Assembly (NCBI RefSeq): GCF_016616235.1
Contig: NZ_CP067100.1
Span: forward strand, 744,001-808,000
Length of the DNA: 64,000 nucleotides
Origin: Bradyrhizobium diazoefficiens
Lineage (GTDB): Bacteria; Pseudomonadota; Alphaproteobacteria; Rhizobiales; Xanthobacteraceae
Reading direction: 5' to 3'
Part shown: positions 26,040 to 35,396 of the stretch, in pieces
Position numbering within the stretch: position 1 is the stretch's first letter
Layout of the letters: each line of letters starts with the position of its first letter
Notes under the pieces: model-generated
The model's database searches: none
What the model was told of the DNA's origin: nothing
The model's input: the letters and a program-made list of their open reading frames with translations, nothing else
Translations under genes and position numbers: made by a program

Positions 26040-27374
26040 TCAGGTGTAGTCGCCGAGATGGCAGCCGAACGCGTCCGGCTTCTGCATCAAGCCCTCGCCC
26101 GGGACGATCTCGACGACGTCGTACCAGTCTTCCTTGTTCTTCATGTCCTTCTGCTGCTTGCCCTTGACGATGATGACAGGACGGACGCACTGGTGATCCT
26201 CGGGACGGTAATGCACGTCGCCGACGAGCGAGGGGATGGTCTCGCCCTTCTCATAGGCCTTGATCACGTCGGGCGGATTGAAGCTGCCGGCTTCCTCGCA
26301 CATGCGGGCCCAGTGCGCGAAGCTGACATAGGCGTTCTCGGCGCCCCATTCCGGCTTGTAGCCGTACTTCTTCTCGAAGGCCTCGTTGAACATCTTGGCC
26401 AGCGGGAACTTGTCCTCTATCGTCCACCAATAGTCGGTGGCGGCGTAGACGCCCTGCATCAGGCCGCCGGTCTCGCGCGCGATGAACGGCACCTGATAGG
26501 GCACCACCAGCTTCATCTTGTCGAGCACGCCGAACTGCTTGGCCTGCTGCGTCGACAGCACCGCGTCGTGGCCCCAGTTGACATTGATGAGCACGTCGGC
26601 GCCGGAATTCGCGACGTTCAGCAAATAGGAGGAATAGTCCGGCGCGCCGAGCGGCGCGACCTGGTTGGTCACGGTGGTCCAGCCGGCGGCGGCGAGGAAG
26701 TCCTGCATCGACTTGGTGACGGTGTGGCCGTAGGTGTAGTCCGGCGTGAGATACGCCGCCTTCTTGCCCTTGCCGAACTCGCGCACCATCACCGGGCCGA
26801 TCGCCGCGGCCGCGGTCTGGCCGAAGAAGTTCTGGCGGAAGCCGTAGCGGACGCAATCCTTGCCGGTGGTGTCGTTCGAGCCGGAGATGCCGCACACGAA
26901 GATCACCTTCTCGCGCTGGGCGAGCTTGTTGAGCGCGACCGCGACCGCGCTCGACGTGCCGCCGGTGATCATGATCGCCTTGTTCTCGCTGATGAAGCGC
27001 TGCTGCGCCTGCACCGCCTCGTTGGGCTTCGCCGCGGAATCCGCGACGCCGAACTTCAGCTCCTTGCCGAGCACGCCCTTGCTGGTCTTCGGCGAGATCT
27101 TCTTGATCAGATCGTGACCGCTGTTGATGTGCTCGATCGCGAGCTGATAGCCCTTGAGCTCGTCCTCGCCCTGCACGGCATAGGTGCCGGTGCGCGGTAC
27201 CGAGATGCCGATGAAGGCGGTGGAACCCGATACGCCCGCGGGATAGGTGCCGATCGCCGGCTTGTCCTCGGCGAATGCCGGCAGCGCGGGCAGCACTGAG
27301 CCGCCGATCAGGCCTGCGGTGGTCTGGAGCAGGCCACGGCGCGAGAGGCCGCGGCGGACGAGTTTGTCAGTCAT
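26040..27374 (-). CDS. Periplasmic substrate-binding protein of the Liv-type transporter (Tat-exported)
   Basis: This 444-residue type I periplasmic binding protein has a twin-arginine leader (RRGLSRRGLLQTTAGLIGG then ALPAFAED), so the protein is probably folded before export. FIGISVPRTGTYAVQGEDELKGYQLAIEHIN and ITGGTSSAVAVALNKLAQ are ligand-domain features, and YDVVEIVPGEGLMQ ends the lobe. GGAGGA lies 7 nt before ATG 27374. It heads the liv operon, with 100 nt to livH. The ligand is unknown; the family includes amino acid, amide and aromatic acid binders. Confidence 0.88.
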   Translation of the reverse strand: MTDKLVRRGLSRRGLLQTTAGLIGGSVLPALPAFAEDKPAIGTYPAGVSGSTAFIGISVPRTGTYAVQGEDELKGYQLAIEHINSGHDLIKKISPKTSKGVLGKELKFGVADSAAKPNEAVQAQQRFISENKAIMITGGTSSAVAVALNKLAQREKVIFVCGISGSNDTTGKDCVRYGFRQNFFGQTAAAAIGPVMVREFGKGKKAAYLTPDYTYGHTVTKSMQDFLAAAGWTTVTNQVAPLGAPDYSSYLLNVANSGADVLINVNWGHDAVLSTQQAKQFGVLDKMKLVVPYQVPFIARETGGLMQGVYAATDYWWTIEDKFPLAKMFNEAFEKKYGYKPEWGAENAYVSFAHWARMCEEAGSFNPPDVIKAYEKGETIPSLVGDVHYRPEDHQCVRPVIIVKGKQQKDMKNKEDWYDVVEIVPGEGLMQKPDAFGCHLGDYT

Positions 27375-27539
27375 GATCGTTTCCTCCGAACATCGTTCTT
27401 GGTTGCAGGCCAGACACGACCTGTCCGGCGGCAACCGGCCTCGCTTGGCCTGCCCCCGCCGGGCACGTCACATCCGCGTGTAGTTCCTGGCCATAAGCAT
27501 TGCTTGTGAAGACCTTCTGTCAATTTCGCCTTTGGTCGA

Positions 27540-27571
27540 ACGACGAAAATTATGTCGTGAAAACATGTCGT
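27540..27571. promoter_or_regulatory. Repeated GTCGT motifs in the divergent liv / alpha-CTD-like region
   Basis: ACGAC (27540-27544) is inverted relative to ATGTCGT at 27552-27558, and a direct copy ATGTCGT follows at 27565-27571. These lie in an AT-rich stretch (GACGATATATATTAG just after) that looks like a promoter for the gene at 27625. A regulator such as the MarR protein encoded nearby could bind here. This is an inference from position and symmetry. Confidence 0.4.
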
Positions 27572-27624
27572 ATGACGATATATATTAGTCTTTGTGAGTA
27601 CGAGGCTGGCGTTCGGCGAGGGAC

Positions 27625-28242
27625 ATGGCGCGGCAGACGACAGTGGCAGGTGCCCGGAAGCGGCGATCCTGGCCGCAGGAGGCGGAGCGGCAAGAGGCTG
27701 TGCGGCCCGCCGGAGAGGCGGGCGACCAGCGCACGGCGCCGCAGTCGGGCGATGCCTTCCGCATGCCCGAGCCGCACAATCGGCCGGCCGTCGAGCGCGG
27801 ACCGGCCGTCGGCTCCGTTCCGGCGAAGCGCGCGCCGGTGCCGATGAAACGCCTGAGCGTCCGCGCCCAGAACGTCCTCAAGGAGCTCGCGGTCGAGCTT
27901 ACCGGCGAGCAGCCGCCGAAGGGGAATTGGTCGCCCTCGCGCGAATTGCTGCGCGCGCTGACGGCCGAGCGCCTCGCGACCGCACGCAATTGCGGTCCCC
28001 ACACCATGCGGGAGATCGTCGACTGGGCGCAGGGCTGCGGCGTGACCATCAAGCCGGTGATCCGGCCCGGCGGCTCGCTGTCGCAGATGTGGTCCGAGCT
28101 GATCATCAATGCATCGACGGGTGCCCTCAGCAGTGCGGAGATCGTCAGCGCGCTCCAGCGCTCGATCCGGCGCAAGAGCGTCCGCATCCCGATCGCGTTT
28201 CAGGTCATCCTCGTCAAAATCCTGCTGTCCAGCTTCGAATAG
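27625..28242 (+). CDS. RNA polymerase alpha C-terminal-domain-like protein
   Basis: This 205-residue protein has a basic, Ala/Pro/Arg-rich first third (about 1-72) that looks disordered. A segment at about 76-144 resembles the alpha-subunit CTD: RLSVRAQNVLKEL matches the alpha-CTD helix 1 pattern LSVRxxNxLK, and LLRALTAERLATARNCGPHT followed by MREIVDWAQG matches the helix-hairpin-helix end. A C-terminal part (SSAEIVSALQRSIRRKSVRI) is unassigned. The domain normally binds UP elements and activators, so a DNA- or RNA polymerase-associated role is plausible. GAGG lies 4 nt upstream. Confidence 0.65.
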   Translation: MARQTTVAGARKRRSWPQEAERQEAVRPAGEAGDQRTAPQSGDAFRMPEPHNRPAVERGPAVGSVPAKRAPVPMKRLSVRAQNVLKELAVELTGEQPPKGNWSPSRELLRALTAERLATARNCGPHTMREIVDWAQGCGVTIKPVIRPGGSLSQMWSELIINASTGALSSAEIVSALQRSIRRKSVRIPIAFQVILVKILLSSFE

Positions 28243-28364
28243 CCGGCCGCAAGGCGCCGATATTTGTGCATCCGCGGCGCCCGCCGATTGGTTCGGCGGC
28301 CGCTGCTTGCTACTTTTGGCTAAGCCGCCCGCATCGCCGGGCGCAGGGTCGGAGGCGGCACCGC

Positions 28365-28856
28365 ATGGTTCAGGCGAAGAAGGCGCAACGGTCCGCGGCG
28401 ACAATGCCTGCACGGTCTTCAGACAGCCGCACCATGCGCGACTCCGACTACGCGGCGTTGGCGCAATTCCGCTACCAGCTCCGAACCTTCCTGGCCTTCA
28501 GCGAAGCCGCGGCCCAGAACGCCGGATTGACGGCGCAGCAGCACCAGGCGCTGCTGGCGATCAAGGGATTGGCTGATCCGGACGGCGCCAGCGTCGGCGA
28601 TCTCGCGCGCTTCCTCCTGATCCGACACCACACCGCAGTGGAGCTGGTGGATCGGATGGCGAAGCTGAAGCTGATCGGCCGGCAAGCCGATCCCGAGGAC
28701 GCGCGTCGCGTCCTAGTCAAGCTGACGGCCAAGGGCGAGCAGAAACTGAGATCGCTCTCGCGCATTCATCTGGACGAGCTGACTGCCGCCGCGCCCGCTT
28801 TGGGCAAGATCCTGCGATCGTTCCGGGCCAAAAGCGCGTTGAGGCGCGAGCTTTAA
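28365..28856 (+). CDS. MarR-family transcriptional regulator
   Basis: This 163-residue winged-helix regulator has [35 protein letters not shown] as its first helices. The recognition region is [31 protein letters not shown], and the wing is [25 protein letters not shown] lies 9 nt before ATG 28365. It follows the alpha-CTD-like gene after 122 nt and ends in a 3-nt overlap with the convergent prfA stop. Its ligand is unknown; control of the neighbouring liv operon is possible. Confidence 0.85.
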   Translation: MVQAKKAQRSAATMPARSSDSRTMRDSDYAALAQFRYQLRTFLAFSEAAAQNAGLTAQQHQALLAIKGLADPDGASVGDLARFLLIRHHTAVELVDRMAKLKLIGRQADPEDARRVLVKLTAKGEQKLRSLSRIHLDELTAAAPALGKILRSFRAKSALRREL

Positions 28857-29938
28857 GCCGCCGCGCCTTGCGCCGCGAGTTGCGCTGCCTGGTGCTCGGT
28901 GGTCAGCGCGTCGATCAACTCGCCCAGCGCCTCGCCCGCGATCACCTGCGGCAGCTTGTAGAGCGTCAGGTTGATGCGGTGGTCGGTGACGCGGCCTTGC
29001 GGGAAATTGTAGGTGCGGATCCGCTCAGAGCGGTCGCCTGAGCCGACCTTCTCCTTGCGCTCGGCCGAACGTGCAGCATCGACGCGCTGGCGCTCGGCGT
29101 CATAGATGCGCGAGCGCAGGATGTTCATGGCTGAGGCGCGGTTCTTATGCTGCGAGCGCGAGTCCTGCATCATCACCACGATGCCGGTCGGGATGTGGGT
29201 GATGCGGATCGCCGATTCCGTCTTATTGACGTGCTGGCCGCCGGCGCCCTGCGCACGCATGGTCTCGATGCGGAGGTCGTCGTTCTTGATGTCGACGTCG
29301 ACATCCTCGACCTCCGGCAGCACTGCAACGGTCGCTGCGGACGTATGAATGCGTCCTTGGGTTTCCGTATCGGGCACGCGCTGCACGCGGTGCACGCCGG
29401 ATTCGAACTTCAGCTTCGAGAACGCGCCACGGCCCTGCACCTCCGCGATGATTTCCTTGTAGCCGCCGACCGTGCCTTCGCTGGCCGAGATCACCTCGAC
29501 CTTCCAGCCCTGCAAGCTGGCGAAGCGCTCGTACATGCGGAACAGGTCGCCGGCGAACAGCGAAGCCTCGTCGCCGCCGGTGCCGGCGCGGATTTCCAGC
29601 ACGACGTTGCGATCGTCCATGGCATCCTTGGGCAGCAGCGCGACGCGGATCTTCTGGACCAGCTCCTCGATCCGGGACGTCAGCTCGTCGCGCTCGCTTT
29701 CCGCCATGCTGCGCATCTCGGCATCGGTTGCGGGATCGGCGATCAGCGTCTCGGTGTCGGCGAGCTCCTTGACCGCAGACCGATAAGCCTTCACCGCCTC
29801 GATCAGTGGCGTGAGTTCGGCGAGCTCGCGGGTGATCTGCACATAGCGCTCGGAGGCGAGCTGTCCCAGCGATTCGGCCTCGAGCGAGGCGTGATGCGCG
29901 AGCAGGACGTCCAGTTTGGCTTCGGGGAGTGACGACAT
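28853..29938 (-). CDS. prfA: Peptide chain release factor 1
   Basis: This 361-residue RF1 ends translation at UAA and UAG. The GGQ peptidyl-tRNA hydrolysis motif is at 233-235 ([14 protein letters not shown]). The stop-codon tripeptide is PDT (189-191, [10 protein letters not shown]), replacing the PxT of E. coli [23 protein letters not shown] marks the domain 1/2 boundary. It lies 57 nt after ptsP on the same strand. Its modifying enzyme PrmC is encoded 6.8 kb away. Confidence 0.96.
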   Translation of the reverse strand: MSSLPEAKLDVLLAHHASLEAESLGQLASERYVQITRELAELTPLIEAVKAYRSAVKELADTETLIADPATDAEMRSMAESERDELTSRIEELVQKIRVALLPKDAMDDRNVVLEIRAGTGGDEASLFAGDLFRMYERFASLQGWKVEVISASEGTVGGYKEIIAEVQGRGAFSKLKFESGVHRVQRVPDTETQGRIHTSAATVAVLPEVEDVDVDIKNDDLRIETMRAQGAGGQHVNKTESAIRITHIPTGIVVMMQDSRSQHKNRASAMNILRSRIYDAERQRVDAARSAERKEKVGSGDRSERIRTYNFPQGRVTDHRINLTLYKLPQVIAGEALGELIDALTTEHQAAQLAAQGAAA

Positions 29939-29995
29939 CGGTTCAGTCTCAAGAGGCGGAAGGAGGTGAGGCGGCGGAAAGCGGCGGCAGGCCCG

Positions 29996-32263
29996 CTACA
30001 ACGCCAGGCCTTCGGCCTCGGCAAATTCCGTCAGCTTCTGCCGGATCGAGACGCTGCCGGCGGGCGCATCCAGCAGAGGGTTGAGCATCGTCTCGGCCTT
30101 CCTGGCATCGAGATCGATCACCATCGCCTTGACCGGCCCCAGTGCGGTCGCCGACAGCGACAGCGAGCGATAGCCCATCGCGATCAGCGCCAGCGCGCCG
30201 ATCGGTTTGGAGGCCATCTCGCCGCACAGCGACAGCGATTTCTGCGCGGCCTGCGATTTGCGCGCGATATCGCGCAGCGCGCGCAGAATGGGGGCCGACA
30301 TGGTGTCGAAACGCTCGGAGACCTTGGGATTGCCGCGATCGACCGCGAACAGGAACTGGAACAGATCGTTGGAGCCGACCGAGATGAAGTCGACCTTCCT
30401 CAGGAGTTCGTCGAGCTGGTAGAGCAGGGCGGGGACTTCGACCATGGTGCCGATGTCGATGCGCTCCGGCAGCGTGTGGCCGTGCTGGCGCAGGTAAGTC
30501 AGTTCGCGCTCGACCAGCGCCTTCGCCGCGTCGAATTCGGTCACCTCCGAGATCATCGGGAACATGATGCGCAACGCACGGCCGCCGCCGGCGCGCAAGA
30601 GCGCACGGATCTGGCCGCGCAGCAGGCCCGGACGGTCCAGTCCAAGCCGGATCGCGCGCCAGCCGAGCGCGGGGTTCTCCTCGATCACGGCTTCCATATA
30701 GGGCAGCGCCTTGTCGCCGCCGATATCGAGGGTGCGGAAGGTGACGGGCTTGCTGCCCGCCGCGTCCAGCACGGTGCGATAGAGTGCGAGCTGGTCGCTG
30801 GTGCGCGGCAGGCTCTGTCCGACCATGAATTGCAGCTCGGTGCGGAACAGGCCGATACCGGCGCTACCGGTGTCCTCGATGTGCGGCAGGTCGATCGCGA
30901 GCCCTGCGTTGATCATCAGCTCGACCTTCTGGCCGTCCTTGGTGACGCAGGGACGGTCGCGCAGCGCGAGATATTGCGCCTGGCGGCGGGCGCGGAAGCG
31001 CACGCGCTCGGCGAAGGCCGCTTCGACCTCCTGCGACGGGCGCACATAGATCGAGCCGGAGGTGCCGTCGACGATGATGGCATCGCCGGGATCGGCAATG
31101 CCGGGCGCATTCGGGACCTCGCCGACCGCGGGAATGCCGAGCGCGCGCGCCACGATCGAGACGTGGGAGTTGGCGGTGCCTTCCTCGAGCACGATGCCGC
31201 GCAGGCGCTTGCGGTCGTAATCGAGCAGCGCCGCCGGACCCATGGCGCGCGCGATGACGATGGCGTTATCGGGCAGTTGCTCGCGTGACGGCGCGTGATC
31301 CTGGCCGACCAGCTGCCGCATCAGGCGGTAGCCGAGATCCTCGAGGTCGTGCAGCCGGTCGCGCAAATAGGGATCGGTCGAGCGCAGCATGCGCGCACGG
31401 GTGTCGGACTGCACGCGCTCGACGGCGGCCTCCGCGGTGAGGCCGGTGGCGACCGCCTCGTGCAGCTTGTGCGACCAGCCCTGGTCGTTGGCGAACATGC
31501 GGTAGGCTTCCAGCACCTCGCGGTGCTCGCCGCCCTCGGCGACATCGCCGCGCTCCAGCATGCGGTCGAGATCGGCGCGGAGCTTGGCGAGCGCGGTGTC
31601 GAGCCGCTTGATTTCCTTCGGCAGGTCTTCCGCGATGTAGTCCTTGATGACGACGCGCGGCTCATGCAGCACGACATGGCCGAGCGCGATGCCTTCCGAC
31701 AGGATGGCACCGACCTTCTGCGCGGAATGCCGCGCGGCGGGCTCCAGGCCCGGCTGCGCCAGCGCAGACAATTCACCGGAGGCGATCAGCTCCGCCAGTA
31801 CCATGGCGGTGGTCTGCAGCGCCTCGAGCTCCTCCTCGACATAGTTGCGCTTGGCGCGGTTCTGCACCACCAGCACGCCGAGCGTGTTGCCGGCGCGCAG
31901 AATCGGCACGCCGAGGAAGGAGTGGTAGATTTCTTCGCCGGTCTCGGGGCGAAACGAGAAGGCCGGATGACTCTGCGCATCGCTCAAGTTGAGGGGGGTC
32001 GCCTCGCTGGCGACGAGGCCGACCAGGCCCTCATGGGCGCTAAGCACGGTATGGTGCACGGCCTCGCGGTTGAGGCCTTCGGTAGCGTAGAGCTCGAGCG
32101 TGTTGTCGACGCGCAGCACATAGACCGAGCACACCTCGGCCACCATGTTGGCGGCGATCAGCACCACGATCTTGTCCAGCCGCTCCTGGGCCGAGACCTG
32201 CTCCGCCATGGTTTCGCGGAGCCGTCTCAACAAGACGCGGGGACCTCCCGACGCGCTCCGCAT
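29996..32263 (-). CDS. ptsP: PEP-protein phosphotransferase of the nitrogen PTS (EI-Ntr)
   Basis: This 755-residue protein begins with a GAF domain (about 25-160: DKIVVLIAANMVAEVCSVYVL, LGVPILRAGNTLGVLVVQN). A PTS EI region follows with the phosphohistidine His367 in EGTANSHVSIVARA. The PEP-binding barrel contains TLDIGGDKALPY, RAIRLGLDRP and MFPMISEV. It autophosphorylates with PEP and passes phosphate to NPr, linking nitrogen status to regulation. The gene sits between lysC and prfA, a conserved alphaproteobacterial order. ATG 32209 is a possible alternative start. Confidence 0.95.
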   Translation of the reverse strand: MRSASGGPRVLLRRLRETMAEQVSAQERLDKIVVLIAANMVAEVCSVYVLRVDNTLELYATEGLNREAVHHTVLSAHEGLVGLVASEATPLNLSDAQSHPAFSFRPETGEEIYHSFLGVPILRAGNTLGVLVVQNRAKRNYVEEELEALQTTAMVLAELIASGELSALAQPGLEPAARHSAQKVGAILSEGIALGHVVLHEPRVVIKDYIAEDLPKEIKRLDTALAKLRADLDRMLERGDVAEGGEHREVLEAYRMFANDQGWSHKLHEAVATGLTAEAAVERVQSDTRARMLRSTDPYLRDRLHDLEDLGYRLMRQLVGQDHAPSREQLPDNAIVIARAMGPAALLDYDRKRLRGIVLEEGTANSHVSIVARALGIPAVGEVPNAPGIADPGDAIIVDGTSGSIYVRPSQEVEAAFAERVRFRARRQAQYLALRDRPCVTKDGQKVELMINAGLAIDLPHIEDTGSAGIGLFRTELQFMVGQSLPRTSDQLALYRTVLDAAGSKPVTFRTLDIGGDKALPYMEAVIEENPALGWRAIRLGLDRPGLLRGQIRALLRAGGGRALRIMFPMISEVTEFDAAKALVERELTYLRQHGHTLPERIDIGTMVEVPALLYQLDELLRKVDFISVGSNDLFQFLFAVDRGNPKVSERFDTMSAPILRALRDIARKSQAAQKSLSLCGEMASKPIGALALIAMGYRSLSLSATALGPVKAMVIDLDARKAETMLNPLLDAPAGSVSIRQKLTEFAEAEGLAL

Positions 32264-32451
32264 GAACCGTCAATCTCCTCCGTCAGCCGGGCCCGAAAGG
32301 TGCCCGGCGGCTCGCCCGAAATCCAGAAAAACAACGAATTTGCTTATCCGGCAACGGCCCAGGCTGCCTACCTGAGCCGAATCAGCGCCGCCTCGACTGG
32401 GGCACAGTCTGTGGCAGCCCGCCCTGTCCGCCGTATAGCGAATTGAGGCTT

Positions 32452-32503
32452 GTTTTGCCAAGCAAAACGCCTGCCAGACGCGAAGGTGTGTACACCTTCG
32501 CGT
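32452..32503. repeat. Two hairpins between lysC and ptsP
   Basis: GTTTTGC (32452-32458) pairs with GCAAAAC (32462-32468). ACGCGAAGGTGT (32478-32489) pairs with ACACCTTCGCGT (32492-32503), a 12-bp stem with a 2-nt loop. The gap from 32264 to 32618 holds these and a dispersed repeat but no gene. Run-off of lysC transcription or an operator for ptsP are both possible. Confidence 0.5.
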
Positions 32504-32530
32504 TTGCTGCGACCGCTAAGAGAAAATTAG

Positions 32531-32600
32531 TCCAAGCATGGCCCGCAAAAGGGCGAAGCGGTTTTCCGGAACGATCAGGCTCAAACAACAAATCTGAAGC
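32531..32600. repeat. Dispersed short repeat (GCATGG...GGTTTTCCGG...CAAACAA type)
   Basis: The order CCAAGCATGGCCCGCAAAAG, GCGGTTTTCCGGAACGATCA, GGCTCAAACAACAA matches a short intergenic repeat often seen in Bradyrhizobium chromosomes, as I recall it. It is degenerate. It lies just after the lysC stop on the opposite side from its promoter. Confidence 0.5.
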
Positions 32601-32618
32601 GCGATGACGGGGCGCGCT

Positions 32619-33875
32619 TCAGCCCTGATCCAGGCCGTAAAGCGTGTGCAAGGTGCGCACCGCAAGCTCGGTATAGGCCGTGTCGATCAAAACCGAGAAC
32701 TTGATCTCGGAGGTTGTGATGGCCCGGATGTTGATATTCCGCCCCGCGAGGGCCGAGAACGCCTGGGCGGCGACGCCGGCATGGCTGCGCATGCCGCTGC
32801 CGATCACCGAGATCTTGGCGACGTCGGTGGCTGTATCCAGCCTTGCATAACCGATCTTGCCCTTGGCGGCGGTGATCGTGTCCTTGGCGCGGCCGTAGTC
32901 GGCCGCCGGCACCGTGAAGGTGAGGTCGGTGGTCTTGCCGTCCTCGGAGACGTTTTGCACGATCATGTCGACGTTGATGTTGGCATCCGCCAGCGGGCCG
33001 AAGATCGACGCCGCAACGCCCGGCTTGTCCTCGATCTGGCGCACCGAGATCTGGGCCTCGTCCTTCGAAAAGGCGATGCCGGTGACGACGTGGCTTTCCA
33101 TGATCTCCTCCTCGCTGCAGATCAGCGTGCCGGGCGGCTGGTTGGCATGCGGGTCGATATCCTCGGGCTTGTCGAAGCTCGAGCGGACGAAGATCGGCAT
33201 GTTATGGACCATGCCGAGTTCCACCGAGCGCACCTGGAGCACCTTGGCGCCCTGCGAAGCCAGTTCCAGCATGTCTTCGAATGCGATCTTGTCGAGCCTC
33301 TTGGCCTTCGGCACGATTCGCGGGTCAGTGGTGTAGACGCCGTCGACGTCGGTGTAGATGTCGCAGCGATCCGCCTTGACGGCAGCGGCGACCGCCACGG
33401 CCGAGGTGTCCGAGCCGCCGCGGCCAAGCGTGGTGATGCGGTTCGTTTCGGGGTCGATGCCCTGGAAGCCGGCGATGACAGCGACTTCCTTGTGCTCCCG
33501 GAAGCGCTTGATGATCTCACTGCCGTCGATGTCCTCGATCCGCGCCGAGGCATGGGCGTCGCTGGTCTTGATCGGGATCTGCCAGCCCTGCCAGGAGCGG
33601 GCCTGGATGCCCATGCCCTGAAGCACGATGGCGAGCAGACCCGACGTCACCTGCTCGCCCGAGGCGACCACGGCGTCGTATTCGCGCGCATCGTGCATCG
33701 GCGAGGCCTCGGTGCACCAGGCCACCAGCTCGTTGGTCTTTCCGGACATCGCCGAGACGACCACGGCCACTTCATGGCCGGCGTCGACCTCACGCTTCAC
33801 ATGGCGTGCGACGTTGCGGATGCGTTCGATATTGGCGACGGATGTGCCGCCGAATTTCATCACGAGGCGGCTCAT
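32619..33875 (-). CDS. lysC: Aspartate kinase
   Basis: This 418-residue kinase phosphorylates aspartate at the entry to the lysine, threonine and methionine pathways. MKFGGTSVANIERI (6-19) and the TLGRGGSDTSAVAVAAA patch are the catalytic domain. Two ACT domains at the C-terminus (VVTGIAFSKDEAQISVRQIEDKPG, and AKISVIGSGMRSHAGVAAQAFSALA) provide feedback control. It heads the lysC, ptsP, prfA series and is divergent from the PH-domain gene and ubiG. Confidence 0.95.
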   Translation of the reverse strand: MSRLVMKFGGTSVANIERIRNVARHVKREVDAGHEVAVVVSAMSGKTNELVAWCTEASPMHDAREYDAVVASGEQVTSGLLAIVLQGMGIQARSWQGWQIPIKTSDAHASARIEDIDGSEIIKRFREHKEVAVIAGFQGIDPETNRITTLGRGGSDTSAVAVAAAVKADRCDIYTDVDGVYTTDPRIVPKAKRLDKIAFEDMLELASQGAKVLQVRSVELGMVHNMPIFVRSSFDKPEDIDPHANQPPGTLICSEEEIMESHVVTGIAFSKDEAQISVRQIEDKPGVAASIFGPLADANINVDMIVQNVSEDGKTTDLTFTVPAADYGRAKDTITAAKGKIGYARLDTATDVAKISVIGSGMRSHAGVAAQAFSALAGRNINIRAITTSEIKFSVLIDTAYTELAVRTLHTLYGLDQG

Positions 33876-34027
33876 GACGACGCGTGCATTCCCTCATAAG
33901 GATCAGTATGGTGGCCGCACTGGACGGAGCCTCGCGGACACCGACCGCGCGTATACATAGCGGCGGCGCCGGGGGCAAGCGGGTTCCTGCGGGGGCAGGG
34001 TGCGGGGGTAATGGGTTAACCGGGATC

Positions 34028-34495
34028 ATGGCGCGCTATATCGACGAGATTCTTCAGCCCGGCGAGAAGGTGCTGTATTCGACCAATGCGCACTGGATTT
34101 TCTATTTTCCGGCCATCGTGGCCTGGATCTTGGCTCTGGTCCTGCTGGTCCTGTCACGGCAGGCCACGGCCGATGGGCTCGTGATGCTGTGTCTCATCGG
34201 CTCAGCGCTGGTCGCGCTGGCGGCCCTGTTCTGGACCGTGAAGGGCTGGTTCCATCGCTTCACCACCGAGACCGACGTCACGAACCTCAGGGTCGTGCAC
34301 AAGACCGGGTTCATCAAGCGCCGCACCTTCGAGATGGCGCTGGACAAGGTCGAGAGCGTCGACGTCGATCAGACCATTCCTGGACGTATTCTCAACTACG
34401 GCGACGTGACGATTCGCGGCGTGGGCGAGGGGGTCGAGACGATCAGGACCATCGCCTCGCCGCTCGCCTTCCGTAGTTCGATCACCACGCGGTAG
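34028..34495 (+). CDS. Bacterial PH-domain membrane protein
   Basis: This 155-residue protein has two helices at about 20-39 and 50-72 (WIFYFPAIVAWILALVLLVL, VMLCLIGSALVALAALFW). A bPH2-type domain follows with YLxxxT-like features: TDVTNLRVVHKTGFIKRRTFEMALDKVESVDV then GRILNYGDVTIRGVG. This arrangement is the YdbT/YdbS-like membrane-anchored PH family of unknown function. ATG 34028 is the first start that keeps the conserved RYIDEILQPGEKV opening. It lies 14 nt before ubiG. Confidence 0.82.
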   Translation: MARYIDEILQPGEKVLYSTNAHWIFYFPAIVAWILALVLLVLSRQATADGLVMLCLIGSALVALAALFWTVKGWFHRFTTETDVTNLRVVHKTGFIKRRTFEMALDKVESVDVDQTIPGRILNYGDVTIRGVGEGVETIRTIASPLAFRSSITTR

Positions 34496-34509
34496 GACCG
34501 CGCGTAAGC

Positions 34510-35283
34510 ATGAGCATGCAGCAAAATACCTCCGCAACCGCCACCGCCCAGCCGGGCTCGACTGTCGACGCCGCCGAGATCGCGAAATTCTCAAAACTCT
34601 CGGCCGAGTGGTGGGACCCCAAGGGCAAGATGGCGCCGCTGCACCGGATCAACCCGCTGCGGCTCGGCTACATCCGCGACGCCGCCTGCCGCAAGTTCGA
34701 GCGCAATGTGCGCAGCCTCAACTGTCTCGGCGGCCTGCGCCTGCTCGACATCGGCTGTGGCGCCGGCTTGTTGTGCGAGCCGCTGTCGCGCCTCGGCGCG
34801 CAGGTCATCGGCGTCGACCCCTCGGCCAGCAACATCGCGGCTGCGAAGCTGCATGCCGACAAGAGCCATCTTGCGATCGACTATCGCTGCACCACGGTGG
34901 AGGAGATCGACCCCCGCGAGCGCTTCGACATCGTGCTGGCGATGGAGGTGGTCGAGCATGTCGTCGACGTCGGCGTCTTCCTCAAGCGCTGCGCCGCGAT
35001 GCTGAAGCCGAACGGCCTGATGGTGGTCTCGACCCTGAACCGGAACTGGAAGAGCTTCGCGCTCGCCATCGTCGGCGCCGAATACGTCCTGCGCTGGCTG
35101 CCGCGCGGCACCCATGAGTGGAACAAGTTCGTCACCCCCGACGAGCTGACCAAATACCTGCTCGACAACCGCCTCGTCATCACCGAGCAGACCGGCGTCG
35201 TCTACTCGCCCTTCGCCGACAAATGGACGCTCTCGTCGGATATGGACGTGAACTACATGGTGGTGGCGGAACGGATGCTATGA
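34510..35283 (+). CDS. ubiG: Ubiquinone biosynthesis O-methyltransferase
   Basis: This 257-residue SAM-dependent enzyme performs both O-methylations of ubiquinone synthesis. AEIAKFSKLSAEWWDPKGKMAPLHRINPLRLGYI (about 21-54) is the UbiG hallmark. Motif I is LLDIGCGAGLLCEPLSRLGA, and VVEHVVDV and THEWNKFVTPDEL follow. It may share a promoter with the PH-domain gene. The lysC-ubiG divergent order is usual in related genomes. Confidence 0.96.
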   Translation: MSMQQNTSATATAQPGSTVDAAEIAKFSKLSAEWWDPKGKMAPLHRINPLRLGYIRDAACRKFERNVRSLNCLGGLRLLDIGCGAGLLCEPLSRLGAQVIGVDPSASNIAAAKLHADKSHLAIDYRCTTVEEIDPRERFDIVLAMEVVEHVVDVGVFLKRCAAMLKPNGLMVVSTLNRNWKSFALAIVGAEYVLRWLPRGTHEWNKFVTPDELTKYLLDNRLVITEQTGVVYSPFADKWTLSSDMDVNYMVVAERML

Positions 35284-35396
35284 GGGGCGAGTGAGCGAGG
35301 CGCGAGCATCGCTCCTATGACGTGGGCGTGATTGACCTGCTTCGCCGCTAGCGGCAGGTTGGCCGACGTCTTCAGCCCTCCGCCCGTTTTCATCCC

